Positions 33,967 through 43,343 of a stretch of DNA of 63,863 nt are shown here, in pieces. The notes beneath the pieces were generated by a model, which saw only the letters and a list, made by a program, of their open reading frames with translations, was not told where the DNA came from and searched no databases. The stretch is from positions 1-63,863 of the forward strand of contig CAYSZV010000009.1 of assembly GCA_964435595.1 (NCBI GenBank), in the 5' to 3' direction. This DNA comes from Izemoplasma sp964435595. Lineage in GTDB: Bacteria > Bacillota_I > Bacilli_A > Izemoplasmatales > Izemoplasmataceae. Position 1 is the stretch's first letter. Every line of letters begins with the position of its first letter. The position numbers were made by a program, and so were the translations under genes.

Positions 33967-35370
33967 ATGTTTAAACTTCCGAAACTTTCAAAGAAAGAAC
34001 GATCATGGGTATTATATGATGTTGCAAACTCTGCTTTCATTTTAACTGTAATTACAATCTTTTTCCCTATTTTATATGAAATGATTTATATGGCACCACA
34101 TGTTGCTGATGGAATTGTAAAATATTTAATAATTGGTGAAGAAGAAGTGTTGAATCCTGAATACACTAAACTGTGGATTGGTACAACAGGTGTTATGGGT
34201 GGAACACAAATATTTAAATATATGACTTCAATACTTGCTTTGGTTGTAGCAGTCATTAGTCCGATGATTGGATCTTGGTCTAATTATAAAGGGAATAAGA
34301 GAAAATTCTTTATTATTTTCTTGGTTGTAGCTGTTGCTGGTGGTGTTGGATTAGCAATTCCTGGATATGGTTGGATTCCTTTATTAGCAATTTTCTTTAT
34401 TACAAGTATGGGATACAACTTAACAAATGTTATCTACGATGCCTTCTTAGTTGATGTAACGACTGAAGATCGTATGGATGAAGTTAGTGCGACCGGATAC
34501 GGTTGGGGATATATTGGTAGTTTGATACCGTTCTTCGTGGGAATCATTCCTTATGCATTAGTGTTATTTGGAATTATAAAACCTGGATTCTTAGGTATGA
34601 GTTCGTTTGAATTAGAAAGAATTGGTATTAGTATTGCATTCTTGATTTCAATTGCTTGGTGGATTTATTATTCATTACCTTTATTACGTGATGTTGAACA
34701 AACATACGAATTAGAAAAAGGTAAAAACGATTTTGGTGAATCTATGAAACGTTTGGGACAAACATTAGGAGAAATGGTTAAATTTAAACATATCTTATTA
34801 TTCTTAATTGCATATCTATTATATATTGATGTAGTAAATTCAGTGATTCGATTGGCTACAAATATTGGTGGAGATTTGGGTGTAGGTGCAATGACAATGC
34901 TTGGTGTGGTTGTTATGGTTCAAGTTGTTGCCTTCCCATCAGCTATTTTCTATGGTAGATTGGTTAAGAGATTTGGAAATAAAACAATGATATTCTATGG
35001 AATTTTCATTTATGCAATAGGTGTATTTATGGTGTTCTTAATTAAGGATGCAAGCACTACTTACCTTATGTGGATCGTAGGGTTCCTTATTGGTACTGCA
35101 CAAGGTGGTATACAATCTGTAAGTAGAAGTTATTATGCAAAAATGATTCCGTATGAAAAAGCAAACGACTTCTTTGGGTTTTTTAGTGTATTTGGACGTT
35201 TTGCAGGTATCTTTAGTCCCTTCTTAATCGCGTTTTTCCAAAGCGAATCACTTCTTGGAACCAATAAAGCAGTATTGTTATTATTGATACCACTTGCAAT
35301 TGCTTCTATATTACTTATCTTTGTAAAACCTCCTTTAAAGGATGAACCAAGTGAAGTTTATACTGGCTAG
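33967..35370 (+). CDS. MFS transporter of the UMF1/Atg22-like family
   Basis: 467 aa, about 11-12 helices. The N-terminus WVLYDVANSAFILTVITIFFP is the signature of the UMF1 (Atg22-like) subfamily. Mid-protein YDAFLVDVT and YGRLVKRFGNKTMIFYG agree. Relatives export amino acids or other small metabolites, but the substrate cannot be read from sequence. Its end overlaps maf. Confidence 0.85.
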   Translation: MFKLPKLSKKERSWVLYDVANSAFILTVITIFFPILYEMIYMAPHVADGIVKYLIIGEEEVLNPEYTKLWIGTTGVMGGTQIFKYMTSILALVVAVISPMIGSWSNYKGNKRKFFIIFLVVAVAGGVGLAIPGYGWIPLLAIFFITSMGYNLTNVIYDAFLVDVTTEDRMDEVSATGYGWGYIGSLIPFFVGIIPYALVLFGIIKPGFLGMSSFELERIGISIAFLISIAWWIYYSLPLLRDVEQTYELEKGKNDFGESMKRLGQTLGEMVKFKHILLFLIAYLLYIDVVNSVIRLATNIGGDLGVGAMTMLGVVVMVQVVAFPSAIFYGRLVKRFGNKTMIFYGIFIYAIGVFMVFLIKDASTTYLMWIVGFLIGTAQGGIQSVSRSYYAKMIPYEKANDFFGFFSVFGRFAGIFSPFLIAFFQSESLLGTNKAVLLLLIPLAIASILLIFVKPPLKDEPSEVYTG

Positions 35371-35905
35371 TAACAGCCCAAGAAGAAAAGAATTAATCGA
35401 ATACCTTGGAATAGATTTCAAAATCGACCCAAGTGATATTGATGAAGTAATAGATGAATCAATGGAAAACGAAGATTTGGTAATGAGTCTGGCATATCAA
35501 AAAGCATATGATGTATCTAAGAGATATGATGAAGAATACGTTTTAGGGTTTGACACTTTAGTAATATTAGATGGAAAGCCCATAGGAAAGCCAAATAACA
35601 GAGATGATGCTTTCGAAATGTTGAAAGCTTTAAGTGGCAACAAACACACTGTTTTAACCGGCGTTGCAATTGTCAAAGGAAACTATAAAGACTTGTTTTA
35701 TGATCATGCACAAGTCATCTTTAATAAAATGACAGATGCTGAAATCAATGATTATCTAGATACTGGTGAGCCATTTGATAAAGCAGGTGCATATGGTATT
35801 CAAGGATATGGTGCAAAATATATTAGATATATAAAAGGTGATTATTACTCAGTAATGGGGATGCCAATTCAAAAACTATATAATAGGATTGAAAACTTAA
35901 AATAA
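35351..35905 (+). CDS. maf: Maf-family nucleotide pyrophosphatase
   Basis: 184 aa from GTG 35351. AAAGGA at 35337-35342 is well spaced for this GTG but would touch the ATG at 35342, and KFILASNSPRRKEL aligns with normal Maf N-termini. Later motifs are VLGFDTLVILDGKPIGKP, LSGNKHTVLTGVAI and GAYGIQGYGAKYI. It hydrolyses dTTP, UTP or modified nucleotides as housecleaning. It overlaps the MFS gene by 20 nt. Confidence 0.93.
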   Translation: MKFILASNSPRRKELIEYLGIDFKIDPSDIDEVIDESMENEDLVMSLAYQKAYDVSKRYDEEYVLGFDTLVILDGKPIGKPNNRDDAFEMLKALSGNKHTVLTGVAIVKGNYKDLFYDHAQVIFNKMTDAEINDYLDTGEPFDKAGAYGIQGYGAKYIRYIKGDYYSVMGMPIQKLYNRIENLK

Positions 35906-35909
35906 AACA

Positions 35910-35953
35910 CAAAAAAAGTAGACAACTTAATAATTTAATAGGTCTACTTTTTG
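35910..35953. terminator. Bidirectional terminator after maf
   Basis: AAAAAGTAGAC (35913-35923) pairs with GTCTACTTTTT (35942-35952) around an 18-base AT-rich loop. It serves maf and the convergent gene. Confidence 0.75.
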
Positions 35954-35957
35954 TTTG

Positions 35958-37682
35958 TTAAGATTTCTTGCTGGATTCTGAATAGGTTTGTTCTTTAAAA
36001 CTCGATATGACTGTATGACTTTCATAATTAGTAATTGGTATAAAGAAGAAAATAACAGCTAACAAGCTATAGCGCAAAGCAGTATGTAATGAGTTTGTCG
36101 CAAGTTTCTCTTTGTTATTATCAAATTCGAGAGTTGAGAGCGTATATGATACATATTGTGATACTGCTTTCTCGTGTACTTTTAAGTTTCCAGAAGAATC
36201 AATTTTGAGTGTATACTTGTTTGGGTTATAACTCACAAACGTATTGAAGCTATTATCAGAATGCTGATTTGCGTGAATTACAAGGTCTTGATTTATTGTT
36301 GTCTCATGATTTATTGTTAGTAAGTTTCTTGCGTTATATAATGTGTCATTTGGAATGAGAAATAGCATATCAGAGTTGTTTATAGAAAGTGAAAATAATG
36401 ATTGTTGAGTTATTGTTGATGTATGGATTATTACATTTGTCTCATTATATTCGAGTTGATATAGTGTTTCTCTTTCTTTGTTGTAAGTAGGTTCAGTATT
36501 GTCAATTATTGGAAATGAAATACTTGGCTGTTCATACAATATATATTCATTGAAGTCCCTTATGAATAATGTATTACTAATTATAGTTAAGTTTTCATTT
36601 GAGATTGATGCCAAGGTATCTCCAATAGTATTGATTATTGTATAGTTGTTTGGACTGTCTTTAACCAAAACATGCGTTATTGAATCAAGTTCAAAAAACG
36701 CTACAAATTTATCTTCCGTGTTAAAAACGGGTCTAACACCGAGTGAATCCTTTTCTGGCATAATCGGATCTTCATGTAATCCATATCGTAACAATCCTCT
36801 TGGGCTGGTAATTAAAACATCCAAGAATTGTTGTTGTAATCTTGTTCCTGAAAGTAGTACCTCATCAGAATGCTCACCAATTATATAAGTTTCAAAGGTG
36901 GCTTCATCATAGCCGTTATGCATATTTTTTATTACGACAAAGTGTTCTACATTATCAGAATCTAGTACTAATAAATACGCATCACTAAGCTCGTCTTTAG
37001 GCGTGAATGTATATATATAATCAATGATTGTAGTTGTTTCCCAGTCAAATTGATCCGATGTATCATAACTTGCTATTAAGTAGGAATTAGATTCCAACAA
37101 ATCATAAGACACGTATTCTTTGGAAGTGCTAAAAGCAAATATAAATAGTCCTGTTATAATAAACGCAATCACACTGTATAACAGAATTGTCCCTTTTGAA
37201 GTTGCAAGTTGTGCTGATAATGAAACTTTTTCAAGTAACGTGTTAATAACTTTCTTCACATAGATAGAAACTATAAAAATGAATAATGAAGATATCAATG
37301 CAATCGTCAATACTAAGAATGTGTTATCTATTGTTTTTAGTACGTAAGAGAATAAAATAAAGGGTAGAAATGTCGTCATTTGAACAATCAAAGTGTTCTT
37401 AATTGTCTCTAGCGCTGTATCTATATCACTAATATTTTTATTTGTAATGTTTAAATGAAAGAGTAAAGCAATGATACCAGTTAAAAAGAATATAAAAGAG
37501 TAAAAGTAACCTTGTGTTGCTAATAAGTTGTAAAACATCATACTGATAGAATAACTAGATACAATATCAAGTGCTGTCACTCTAATATTATTTTGTGCTA
37601 CCATATTGGCAGTCTTTTTGTTGAAATATATTGCTGAAACAATAGAAATTAGTAATGGTCCTATCCATATAAAGTAGTTCAT
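35958..37682 (-). CDS. Unknown membrane protein with large ectodomain
   Basis: 574 aa, no family recognised. Five to six helices in residues 1-190 (FIWIGPLLISIVSAIYF; FLTGIIALLFHL; FLPFILFSYVL; LVLTIALISSLFIFIVSIYV; ILLYSVIAFIITGLFIFAF) are followed by about 340 residues rich in beta strands, Ser/Thr/Asn and no Cys, then one C-terminal helix (SLLAVIFFFIPITNY). The beta-rich part could be a propeller. It is divergent from a LytTR regulator gene, sharing a 199-bp intergenic region, so it may be its target. Confidence 0.75.
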   Translation of the reverse strand: MNYFIWIGPLLISIVSAIYFNKKTANMVAQNNIRVTALDIVSSYSISMMFYNLLATQGYFYSFIFFLTGIIALLFHLNITNKNISDIDTALETIKNTLIVQMTTFLPFILFSYVLKTIDNTFLVLTIALISSLFIFIVSIYVKKVINTLLEKVSLSAQLATSKGTILLYSVIAFIITGLFIFAFSTSKEYVSYDLLESNSYLIASYDTSDQFDWETTTIIDYIYTFTPKDELSDAYLLVLDSDNVEHFVVIKNMHNGYDEATFETYIIGEHSDEVLLSGTRLQQQFLDVLITSPRGLLRYGLHEDPIMPEKDSLGVRPVFNTEDKFVAFFELDSITHVLVKDSPNNYTIINTIGDTLASISNENLTIISNTLFIRDFNEYILYEQPSISFPIIDNTEPTYNKERETLYQLEYNETNVIIHTSTITQQSLFSLSINNSDMLFLIPNDTLYNARNLLTINHETTINQDLVIHANQHSDNSFNTFVSYNPNKYTLKIDSSGNLKVHEKAVSQYVSYTLSTLEFDNNKEKLATNSLHTALRYSLLAVIFFFIPITNYESHTVISSFKEQTYSESSKKS

Positions 37683-37739
37683 AAGTATCTCCCCCTTTTA
37701 CATATTATAACATGTCTAATACAATCCAGATAGACAGAT

Positions 37740-37790
37740 TTGTCTGTAAATCGGTCTCTTTTCATACTGTCTCTTTTGTTTTTACTGTAG
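37740..37790. promoter_or_regulatory. Possible LytTR operator region
   Basis: The divergent intergenic region holds an inverted repeat (ACAGA-N4-TCTGT at 37735-37748) and two further ACTGT copies on the plus strand (37766 and 37784). LytTR regulators bind pairs of short repeats of ACNGTT type, so this is a candidate autoregulatory site. Evidence is weak. Confidence 0.25.
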
Positions 37791-37881
37791 GTTGGTGTAA
37801 AATATATGTATGATACCCCGAAGCTATTTATATATAGAAAAAAGCATGATACGATATGCATGACAAGAAGGAGGACCATTT

Positions 37882-38403
37882 ATGTTTAAATTGAAAGTGG
37901 ATGCAAAAGAACATAAAATGATCAAGAGTGAGTTGAATTTAATAGAATCGAAACAGTACGATTATGTACTCACCACAAATAAAGATCTTGTAGAAGAAGA
38001 TAAAATCAATATTGTCTTTCGTCGAAACGAAACAACCAAGATTGCAAGATTGCTAGATTTGGTAGTACGTGGTGAAGATTTATTTGTTGTAGGGACAAAT
38101 GAATTTGGACAAAAAAGTGTGGAATCTCGTAACTTTATATACTTTATTGTGGAGAATGATGATGTATATGGTGTATTACATAAAACGAGATTACTTATTC
38201 GTATGAAATTATATGAAATTGAAGAATTGTTAATTGATAAAGATTTTATACGTGTAAGCAAGTATTGCTTAGTTAATATAGGGAAAATCGATTATATTAA
38301 ACCTGCTTTGAACTCTAAACTTGATTTGCTGTTAAGTAATCAAGATCATATCGAAGTAAACAGAGCATATCTAAAAGACTTCAAAGAGGCATTAAAAATT
38401 TAA
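37882..38403 (+). CDS. LytTR-domain DNA-binding regulator
   Basis: 173 aa. The C-terminal half (about 85-173) is a LytTR domain: YFIVENDDVYGVL, LLIRMKLYEIEELLIDKDFIRVSKYCLVNIGKI and a final HIEVNRAYLKDFKEAL. The N-terminal part lacks a receiver fold or membrane helices, as in LytTR regulators that respond without a dedicated histidine kinase. AAGGAGG precedes ATG 37882. The beta-propeller gene follows after 12 bases, so they form an operon. Confidence 0.85.
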   Translation: MFKLKVDAKEHKMIKSELNLIESKQYDYVLTTNKDLVEEDKINIVFRRNETTKIARLLDLVVRGEDLFVVGTNEFGQKSVESRNFIYFIVENDDVYGVLHKTRLLIRMKLYEIEELLIDKDFIRVSKYCLVNIGKIDYIKPALNSKLDLLLSNQDHIEVNRAYLKDFKEALKI

Positions 38404-38415
38404 GGAGGTATCATT

Positions 38416-40602
38416 ATGTTATTTTTATTAAACAACCCGGTCGTAGCAGTTGTATTTCTTATTTCTGTAGGATTTTCAGTTGTGATGATCAAAAAAATTG
38501 TGGATGAAATCAAGTTGAATCAAGGACTTAAAATAAAACAACAAGCAATGCGTGTGAATCAAGTCGGAAAAGGACTTGTAAAAAGGGTCTCTGCTTTAGG
38601 GGCAGGAGCTTTGGCACCAGTTGCTGTATTTACTGTTGCATTAATTGTAGGGCTTAATGTAGCACCAGATACAACGAATACAGATATTATTGATATCCAA
38701 TCATCAGCAGATATCATGACTATTTTTGAAGATTTCAACGATAAGTTTGATACAAACTATTATCGTGGAGGCTGGTTTGCAGACGAAGTTATGAATGATG
38801 CATTAGATATGGCACCAACAAGTGATGCAGAATACCAGGCTGAAGATAAAGGTAGTGATGATCACAGTGAAGTAAATAGCCAAGTTGAAGGTGTAGATGA
38901 AATGGACAATGTTATCACAGATGGATTGTATATCTTTTCTATTTATGGTAACGAAGTACAAGTGTCAAAAGCTTGGACACAAACATTAGGTAGCGATGCA
39001 TTAGAGTTATTACATACATTTACCTATGATAATAATTGGGGATGCGATGAATCAAACTTCTACCCTATGGGATTATACGAAGATGAAGAAAGATTAATCG
39101 TAGTCGGAAGCGAAACAACATACACTTGCCCAGATTACGAAGACAAAGAATATCCTGATGGGGAAGAACCTATGATGGATTATTGGTGGGGATATTATGA
39201 ATACCATCAAACAACAAAAGTATTGGTTTATAGTAAATCAGACTTCTCTTTAGAAGATGAATATGCTTTAAGAGGAAACTTCATTGGAACTCGTAAAATT
39301 GGTGACAACTTATATGTAGTAACAAGCCAATATATTCCATTTTATAATGAAGATGTTGAAGTAGAAAACTATTTACCATATTATGAACAAAATGATGCGA
39401 AAACTACAGTAGCATATGAAGATATCGTTTATATTGAAGGAACATCACCTAATTCATTTACATCTTTCTATCAAGTAGATTTAAATAGTGGAGAGATTGA
39501 TATGGAAGTTGTATTAGGAGACAGTGGATACAATCTATATGTATCTAATAACAACATGTACCTAGTAGGAAACATTTATTACTTCTGGCCAGCTGTTGAT
39601 GTCTTAGCAGTTGAAGAACCTGTGTACGAGCAAAAAACTGCTATTATGAGAGTTTCATTAAAAGACTCAGAAAATAAACCAGCACTTGAATTTGATGGAA
39701 TTGGATACGTTGATGGATATATCGAAAATCAATTCAGTATGGATGAGTATGAAGGAAACTTAAGAGTCACTACCACTGTTGGATGGTGGGGAGATGTTGT
39801 TAACTATTTATGGGTATTAGATGAAAACCTTAAAGTAGTTGGACAAGTTGGTGGAAGAGATTTACCAGAATCTAAAACATTGGGTCTTCCTGGTGAAAGA
39901 ATCCGCTCTACTCGTTTTAATGGTGATTACGCATATGTTGTAACATTTCTACAAACAGATCCATTCTATGTAATTAATTTACAAGATCCTGAAAACCCAT
40001 TTATTGAAGGAGATTTAAAAATCACAGGATTTAGTGAACACTTACAAATATTAGATGATGATCATATTTTGGGAATCGGATTTGAAGCAGATGCTACAAC
40101 AGGACAAACAATTGGATTGAAATTTAACATCTATGATGTTTCTGATAAAGCAAATCCAGTCGAAGCATTTGATAACCCAGCGGTATTCTTATATGAAGAA
40201 TACGGATATGGTTGGACAAGTGCCATATGGAATCATAAAGACTTATTAGTGAATTTAGACAAAGGAATTCTATCAATGCCATTTAGTACTCATGGATGGA
40301 ATGAAACGGATGATTACTGGACATATAATAGCGGAATACTATTATTTGATTTAAGTTTAGAAGATGGCATTGGAGATCATGAATTTATCGTACATGAAGA
40401 AAATGCAAGATTTGATTGTTATGTTTATAAATCATTATTTATTGAAGATCAATTTTATACAGTAAGTAACAAGTATATTAAAGTAGCTCCGTTAGATGAT
40501 CCTACTAACTTTACGAATTCTATTACATTAAGAGAATTTCAATATCAAACTAATCCTGAGGGAGATCCTGAAGTTGTAGATCCTGACATCACAGAAGATT
40601 AA
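38416..40602 (+). CDS. Membrane-anchored beta-propeller protein (Beta_propel, PF09826 type)
   Basis: 728 aa. Two N-terminal hydrophobic segments (about 5-25 and 58-80) anchor it. The family hallmark is NSQVEGVDEMDNVITDGLYI, followed by repeated blades such as LYVVTSQYIPF, TSFYQVDLNSGEIDMEVVLG, MYLVGNIYYF and YAYVVTFLQTDPFYVINLQDP. The tail is acidic. Family members are secreted or anchored WD40-like propellers of unknown function. Co-transcription with a LytTR regulator suggests a surface sensing or interaction role. Confidence 0.85.
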   Translation: MLFLLNNPVVAVVFLISVGFSVVMIKKIVDEIKLNQGLKIKQQAMRVNQVGKGLVKRVSALGAGALAPVAVFTVALIVGLNVAPDTTNTDIIDIQSSADIMTIFEDFNDKFDTNYYRGGWFADEVMNDALDMAPTSDAEYQAEDKGSDDHSEVNSQVEGVDEMDNVITDGLYIFSIYGNEVQVSKAWTQTLGSDALELLHTFTYDNNWGCDESNFYPMGLYEDEERLIVVGSETTYTCPDYEDKEYPDGEEPMMDYWWGYYEYHQTTKVLVYSKSDFSLEDEYALRGNFIGTRKIGDNLYVVTSQYIPFYNEDVEVENYLPYYEQNDAKTTVAYEDIVYIEGTSPNSFTSFYQVDLNSGEIDMEVVLGDSGYNLYVSNNNMYLVGNIYYFWPAVDVLAVEEPVYEQKTAIMRVSLKDSENKPALEFDGIGYVDGYIENQFSMDEYEGNLRVTTTVGWWGDVVNYLWVLDENLKVVGQVGGRDLPESKTLGLPGERIRSTRFNGDYAYVVTFLQTDPFYVINLQDPENPFIEGDLKITGFSEHLQILDDDHILGIGFEADATTGQTIGLKFNIYDVSDKANPVEAFDNPAVFLYEEYGYGWTSAIWNHKDLLVNLDKGILSMPFSTHGWNETDDYWTYNSGILLFDLSLEDGIGDHEFIVHEENARFDCYVYKSLFIEDQFYTVSNKYIKVAPLDDPTNFTNSITLREFQYQTNPEGDPEVVDPDITED

Positions 40603-40603
40603 A

Positions 40604-40627
40604 AAAAAGGTGCATTTGCACCTTTTT
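40604..40627. terminator. Bidirectional terminator between the propeller gene and malic enzyme gene
   Basis: An inverted repeat (AAAAAGGTGCA with TGCACCTTTTT) has A and T runs on each side and overlaps the malic enzyme stop. Confidence 0.85.
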
Positions 40628-41798
40628 ATTTTTCTTCTTTTTTTGCTTGAATTCTTACCGCTTCACTTACAACTTGAACAACACGTTTATCAAATGGAGA
40701 AGGGATTATATAATCTTTAGTAAGTTCTTCGTCCTTGATGATTGAAGCGATTGCTTTTGAAGCCTCTAGCTTCATTGCTTCACTTATATTCTTTGCTCTT
40801 GCATCAAGAGCACCTCTAAATAATCCCGGGAATGCTAAAACATTGTTTATTTGATTCGGATAATCACTACGACCTGTCCCTACGATATAAGCTCCACCCT
40901 CAATTGCAACTTCTGGCATTATTTCAGGATCAGGATTTGCCATTGCAAATATGAATGGATCTTTATTCATAGACTGAACCATTTCTTTGGTAACAAGATT
41001 TTGAACACTTACACCAATGAAAACATCTGTTTGTTCCATTAGTTCAGCCAAATCATTTGCATCACTCGATACAATAACCTCATCATCTAAAAGTTCTTTT
41101 AATAAAAATTCGTACGAGTTATAGAAATCTTTTTTTACTACACCCTTGCTATTATAGGCAGTAATGTTTGTTACACCGAAGTTGTGCAACATTCTAGCAA
41201 TACTACTACCAGCAGCGCCTGTGCCACTAAGAACTACTTTTAAATCATTTATGTTTTTGCCAGTTAATCTACAAGAATTAATTAGAGCAGCAAGTGTAAC
41301 AATTGCTGTTCCGTGTTGGTCATCATGAAAAACGGGAATGTTTAATTCTTCTTTGAGTCTTCTTTCGATTGTAACACATTTGGGAGCAGTGATGTCCTCT
41401 AAGTTGATTCCACCAAATGAAATACTGATTTTCTTAATAATATCAATGATTTCTTCAGGGTCTTTTGTGTCTAACATAATTGGAAAGGCATCTACTCCAG
41501 CAAATTCTTTGAACAGTATACATTTTCCTTCCATAACAGGTAATCCTGCATAAGGACCTATGTCTCCAAGGCCCAAAACGGCAGTTCCATCTGAAATTAC
41601 TGCAACTAGATTCCCTTTTGAAGTATATTTATAAATATCATCTTGATTCTTTTGAATCATTCTGCAAGGCTCAGCAACACCGGGACTATATGCCAATGAT
41701 AGGTCATCCGTTGTTTCTACTCTAATTTTTGAAATGACACTAATTTTACCCTTATTTTCTTCATGAAGTTTCAAACTTCTTGTTTTTATATCATCCAT
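40626..41798 (-). CDS. Malic enzyme, NAD(P)-dependent
   Basis: 390 aa from ATG 41798, behind AAAGGGAGAG and one base after the fumarase beta stop. Short prokaryotic form without a phosphotransacetylase domain. Motifs: LAYSPGVAEPC, GLGDIGPYAGLPVMEGK, FHDDQHGTAIV, the nucleotide loop LSGTGAAGSSIA and FAMANPDPEI. It converts malate to pyruvate and CO2. In this operon it would take malate made by fumarase. Confidence 0.93.
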   Translation of the reverse strand: MDDIKTRSLKLHEENKGKISVISKIRVETTDDLSLAYSPGVAEPCRMIQKNQDDIYKYTSKGNLVAVISDGTAVLGLGDIGPYAGLPVMEGKCILFKEFAGVDAFPIMLDTKDPEEIIDIIKKISISFGGINLEDITAPKCVTIERRLKEELNIPVFHDDQHGTAIVTLAALINSCRLTGKNINDLKVVLSGTGAAGSSIARMLHNFGVTNITAYNSKGVVKKDFYNSYEFLLKELLDDEVIVSSDANDLAELMEQTDVFIGVSVQNLVTKEMVQSMNKDPFIFAMANPDPEIMPEVAIEGGAYIVGTGRSDYPNQINNVLAFPGLFRGALDARAKNISEAMKLEASKAIASIIKDEELTKDYIIPSPFDKRVVQVVSEAVRIQAKKEEK

Positions 41799-41799
41799 T

Positions 41800-42318
41800 T
41801 TAACTCTCCCTTTCAAATATGTTTCCACCATATATATCATATGCTACAAAACATGGAAAATCTTCAACCTTTAACTCCCTTATCGCTTCACTTTTTAAGT
41901 CTTCGTACATAATAATCTTGCTCTGTTTTATACAACTACTGAGAAGGGCTCCAGCACCGCCTGTAGCGATTAAGTAAACAGCTTTATTCCTAATCATTTG
42001 TCTTTGGAAATCCTTTGAGCGATCTCCTTTACCAATCATTAGTTTTAAGCCTCTTTCCATTAATGGTACCGACAAAGTGTCCATTCTATAGCTGCTTGTT
42101 GGACCACTTGCACCAATTGGAAGACCTTCTCTATTGGGAGTTGGACCAACATAAAATATTACAGAACCTTGTAAATTAAATTTAGGGCTTTCTTCTTCTA
42201 TTAGTCGGATATGTGCTTGGTCTCTAGCTGTGTAAATTGTTCCAGTTAGTAACACCTTTTCTCCAACTTTTAAAGTAGCCACATCCTTGTCTGTAATCGG
42301 TGTAGACAAACGAATCAT
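41800..42318 (-). CDS. fumB: Fumarate hydratase class I, beta (C-terminal) subunit
   Basis: 172 aa from ATG 42318, which forms an ATGA overlap with the alpha-subunit stop and follows GAGGTGAT; a longer frame to 42351 is less likely. Motifs: LTGTIYTARDQAH, YVGPTPNREGLPIGASGPTSSYRMD and IGKGDRS. It pairs with the alpha subunit to hydrate fumarate to malate. Confidence 0.93.
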   Translation of the reverse strand: MIRLSTPITDKDVATLKVGEKVLLTGTIYTARDQAHIRLIEEESPKFNLQGSVIFYVGPTPNREGLPIGASGPTSSYRMDTLSVPLMERGLKLMIGKGDRSKDFQRQMIRNKAVYLIATGGAGALLSSCIKQSKIIMYEDLKSEAIRELKVEDFPCFVAYDIYGGNIFERES

Positions 42319-43154
42319 ATTATCACCTCTGTATGTCTTGATGAGTGACATTGTATATTGATTGCTACTGGCAAACTAGCTATATGCATTGGAAAATAGT
42401 TGATTTTCACAGCCAAACAAGTAGTTTTACCACCAACACCCATTGGTCCAACACCTAGTTTATTGATTTCATCGTAAAGATCCTTTTCTAGTTGAGCAAT
42501 TGACTCGTCAGGCGATTGGTCGTCTAAATCTCTAAGTATAGCCTCTTTAGCAAGTAATGCGCTTTTTTCAAGGTTTCCACCAATCCCAATTCCCACAATG
42601 ATAGGAGGGCATGGCTTACCACCAGCATAAAAGATTTGATCCAAAACCAACTTCTTTACACCTTCGATTCCATCAGCAGGAGTCAACATAGTCACTTTAC
42701 TCATGTTTTCACTTCCGCCACCTTTTGATGCGATTTTCATTTTAATTTGATTGCCAGGTACGATTGTAGTGTGAATAATCGCAGGAGTGTTATCGAGAGT
42801 ATTTACCCTGTTAAAAGGATGATTTACTATGCTCTTTCTAAGGTAGCCTTCGAGGTAACCTTGTCTAACACCTTCATTGATGCTTTCATAAATATCACCA
42901 TCATACATAATATCTTGTCCTAATTCTAAGAACACAACAACTACACCAGTATCTTGACATAAAGGTATATTTCCTTGTCTTGCAATTTCTTGGTTTTCAA
43001 GAATATCAGAAAGAATAGATTTCGATAAATCTTTTATTTCGTTTTCCTTTGCTTTTTGAATTAACCCGACTAAAGATTGATCCAAATTATAATTGATTGA
43101 TATAACTGATTCTTTTACTTGTTCAGTCACTTCTTTTAAATTGATTCTACGCAT
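42315..43154 (-). CDS. fumA: Fumarate hydratase class I, alpha (N-terminal) subunit
   Basis: 279 aa from ATG 43154 (GAAGGTGA). Family motifs include IPLCQDTGVVVVF, VNTLDNTPAIIHT, ASKGGGSENMS and GGKPCPPIIVGIGIGG. Three conserved Cys (in LCQDTG, KPCPP and TTCLAV) should hold the oxygen-sensitive [4Fe-4S] cluster, consistent with an anaerobe. The stop is TGA, one of only four in the window. Confidence 0.94.
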   Translation of the reverse strand: MRRINLKEVTEQVKESVISINYNLDQSLVGLIQKAKENEIKDLSKSILSDILENQEIARQGNIPLCQDTGVVVVFLELGQDIMYDGDIYESINEGVRQGYLEGYLRKSIVNHPFNRVNTLDNTPAIIHTTIVPGNQIKMKIASKGGGSENMSKVTMLTPADGIEGVKKLVLDQIFYAGGKPCPPIIVGIGIGGNLEKSALLAKEAILRDLDDQSPDESIAQLEKDLYDEINKLGVGPMGVGGKTTCLAVKINYFPMHIASLPVAINIQCHSSRHTEVII

Positions 43155-43256
43155 TGTTTCACCTTCTTTATTTACCACCCTAATTATATCAAAATTAAAA
43201 ACTATGTCTATACATATAATATAGAAAAAGAAGGTATATAAAAAACAATATTTTTC

Positions 43257-43285
43257 TTGCTTTTAAGAAAATGCTTTGATATAAT
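43257..43285 (+). promoter_or_regulatory. rpmE promoter
   Basis: TTGCTT (43257-43262), a 17-bp spacer and TATAAT (43280-43285). The transcript should begin near 43292, giving a leader of about 50 bases. Confidence 0.75.
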
Positions 43286-43307
43286 CAATACGCTGATAAA
43301 ACTTACT

Positions 43308-43323
43308 ATGGTGTAATCACCAT
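43308..43323 (+). promoter_or_regulatory. Hairpin in the rpmE leader
   Basis: ATGGTG-TAAT-CACCAT is a perfect 6-bp hairpin just upstream of the GGAAGGAG ribosome binding site. Its position fits autoregulatory L31 leaders predicted in Firmicutes. Confidence 0.45.
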
Positions 43324-43343
43324 GGCGGAAGGAGTAATTCATA

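Noticed and set aside
37679..37879. A 66-codon open frame on the minus strand in the intergenic region before the LytTR gene
   Set aside because: It is Cys/Tyr/Arg-rich with no ribosome binding site, and it covers the promoter region of two divergent genes. It reads as chance open sequence.
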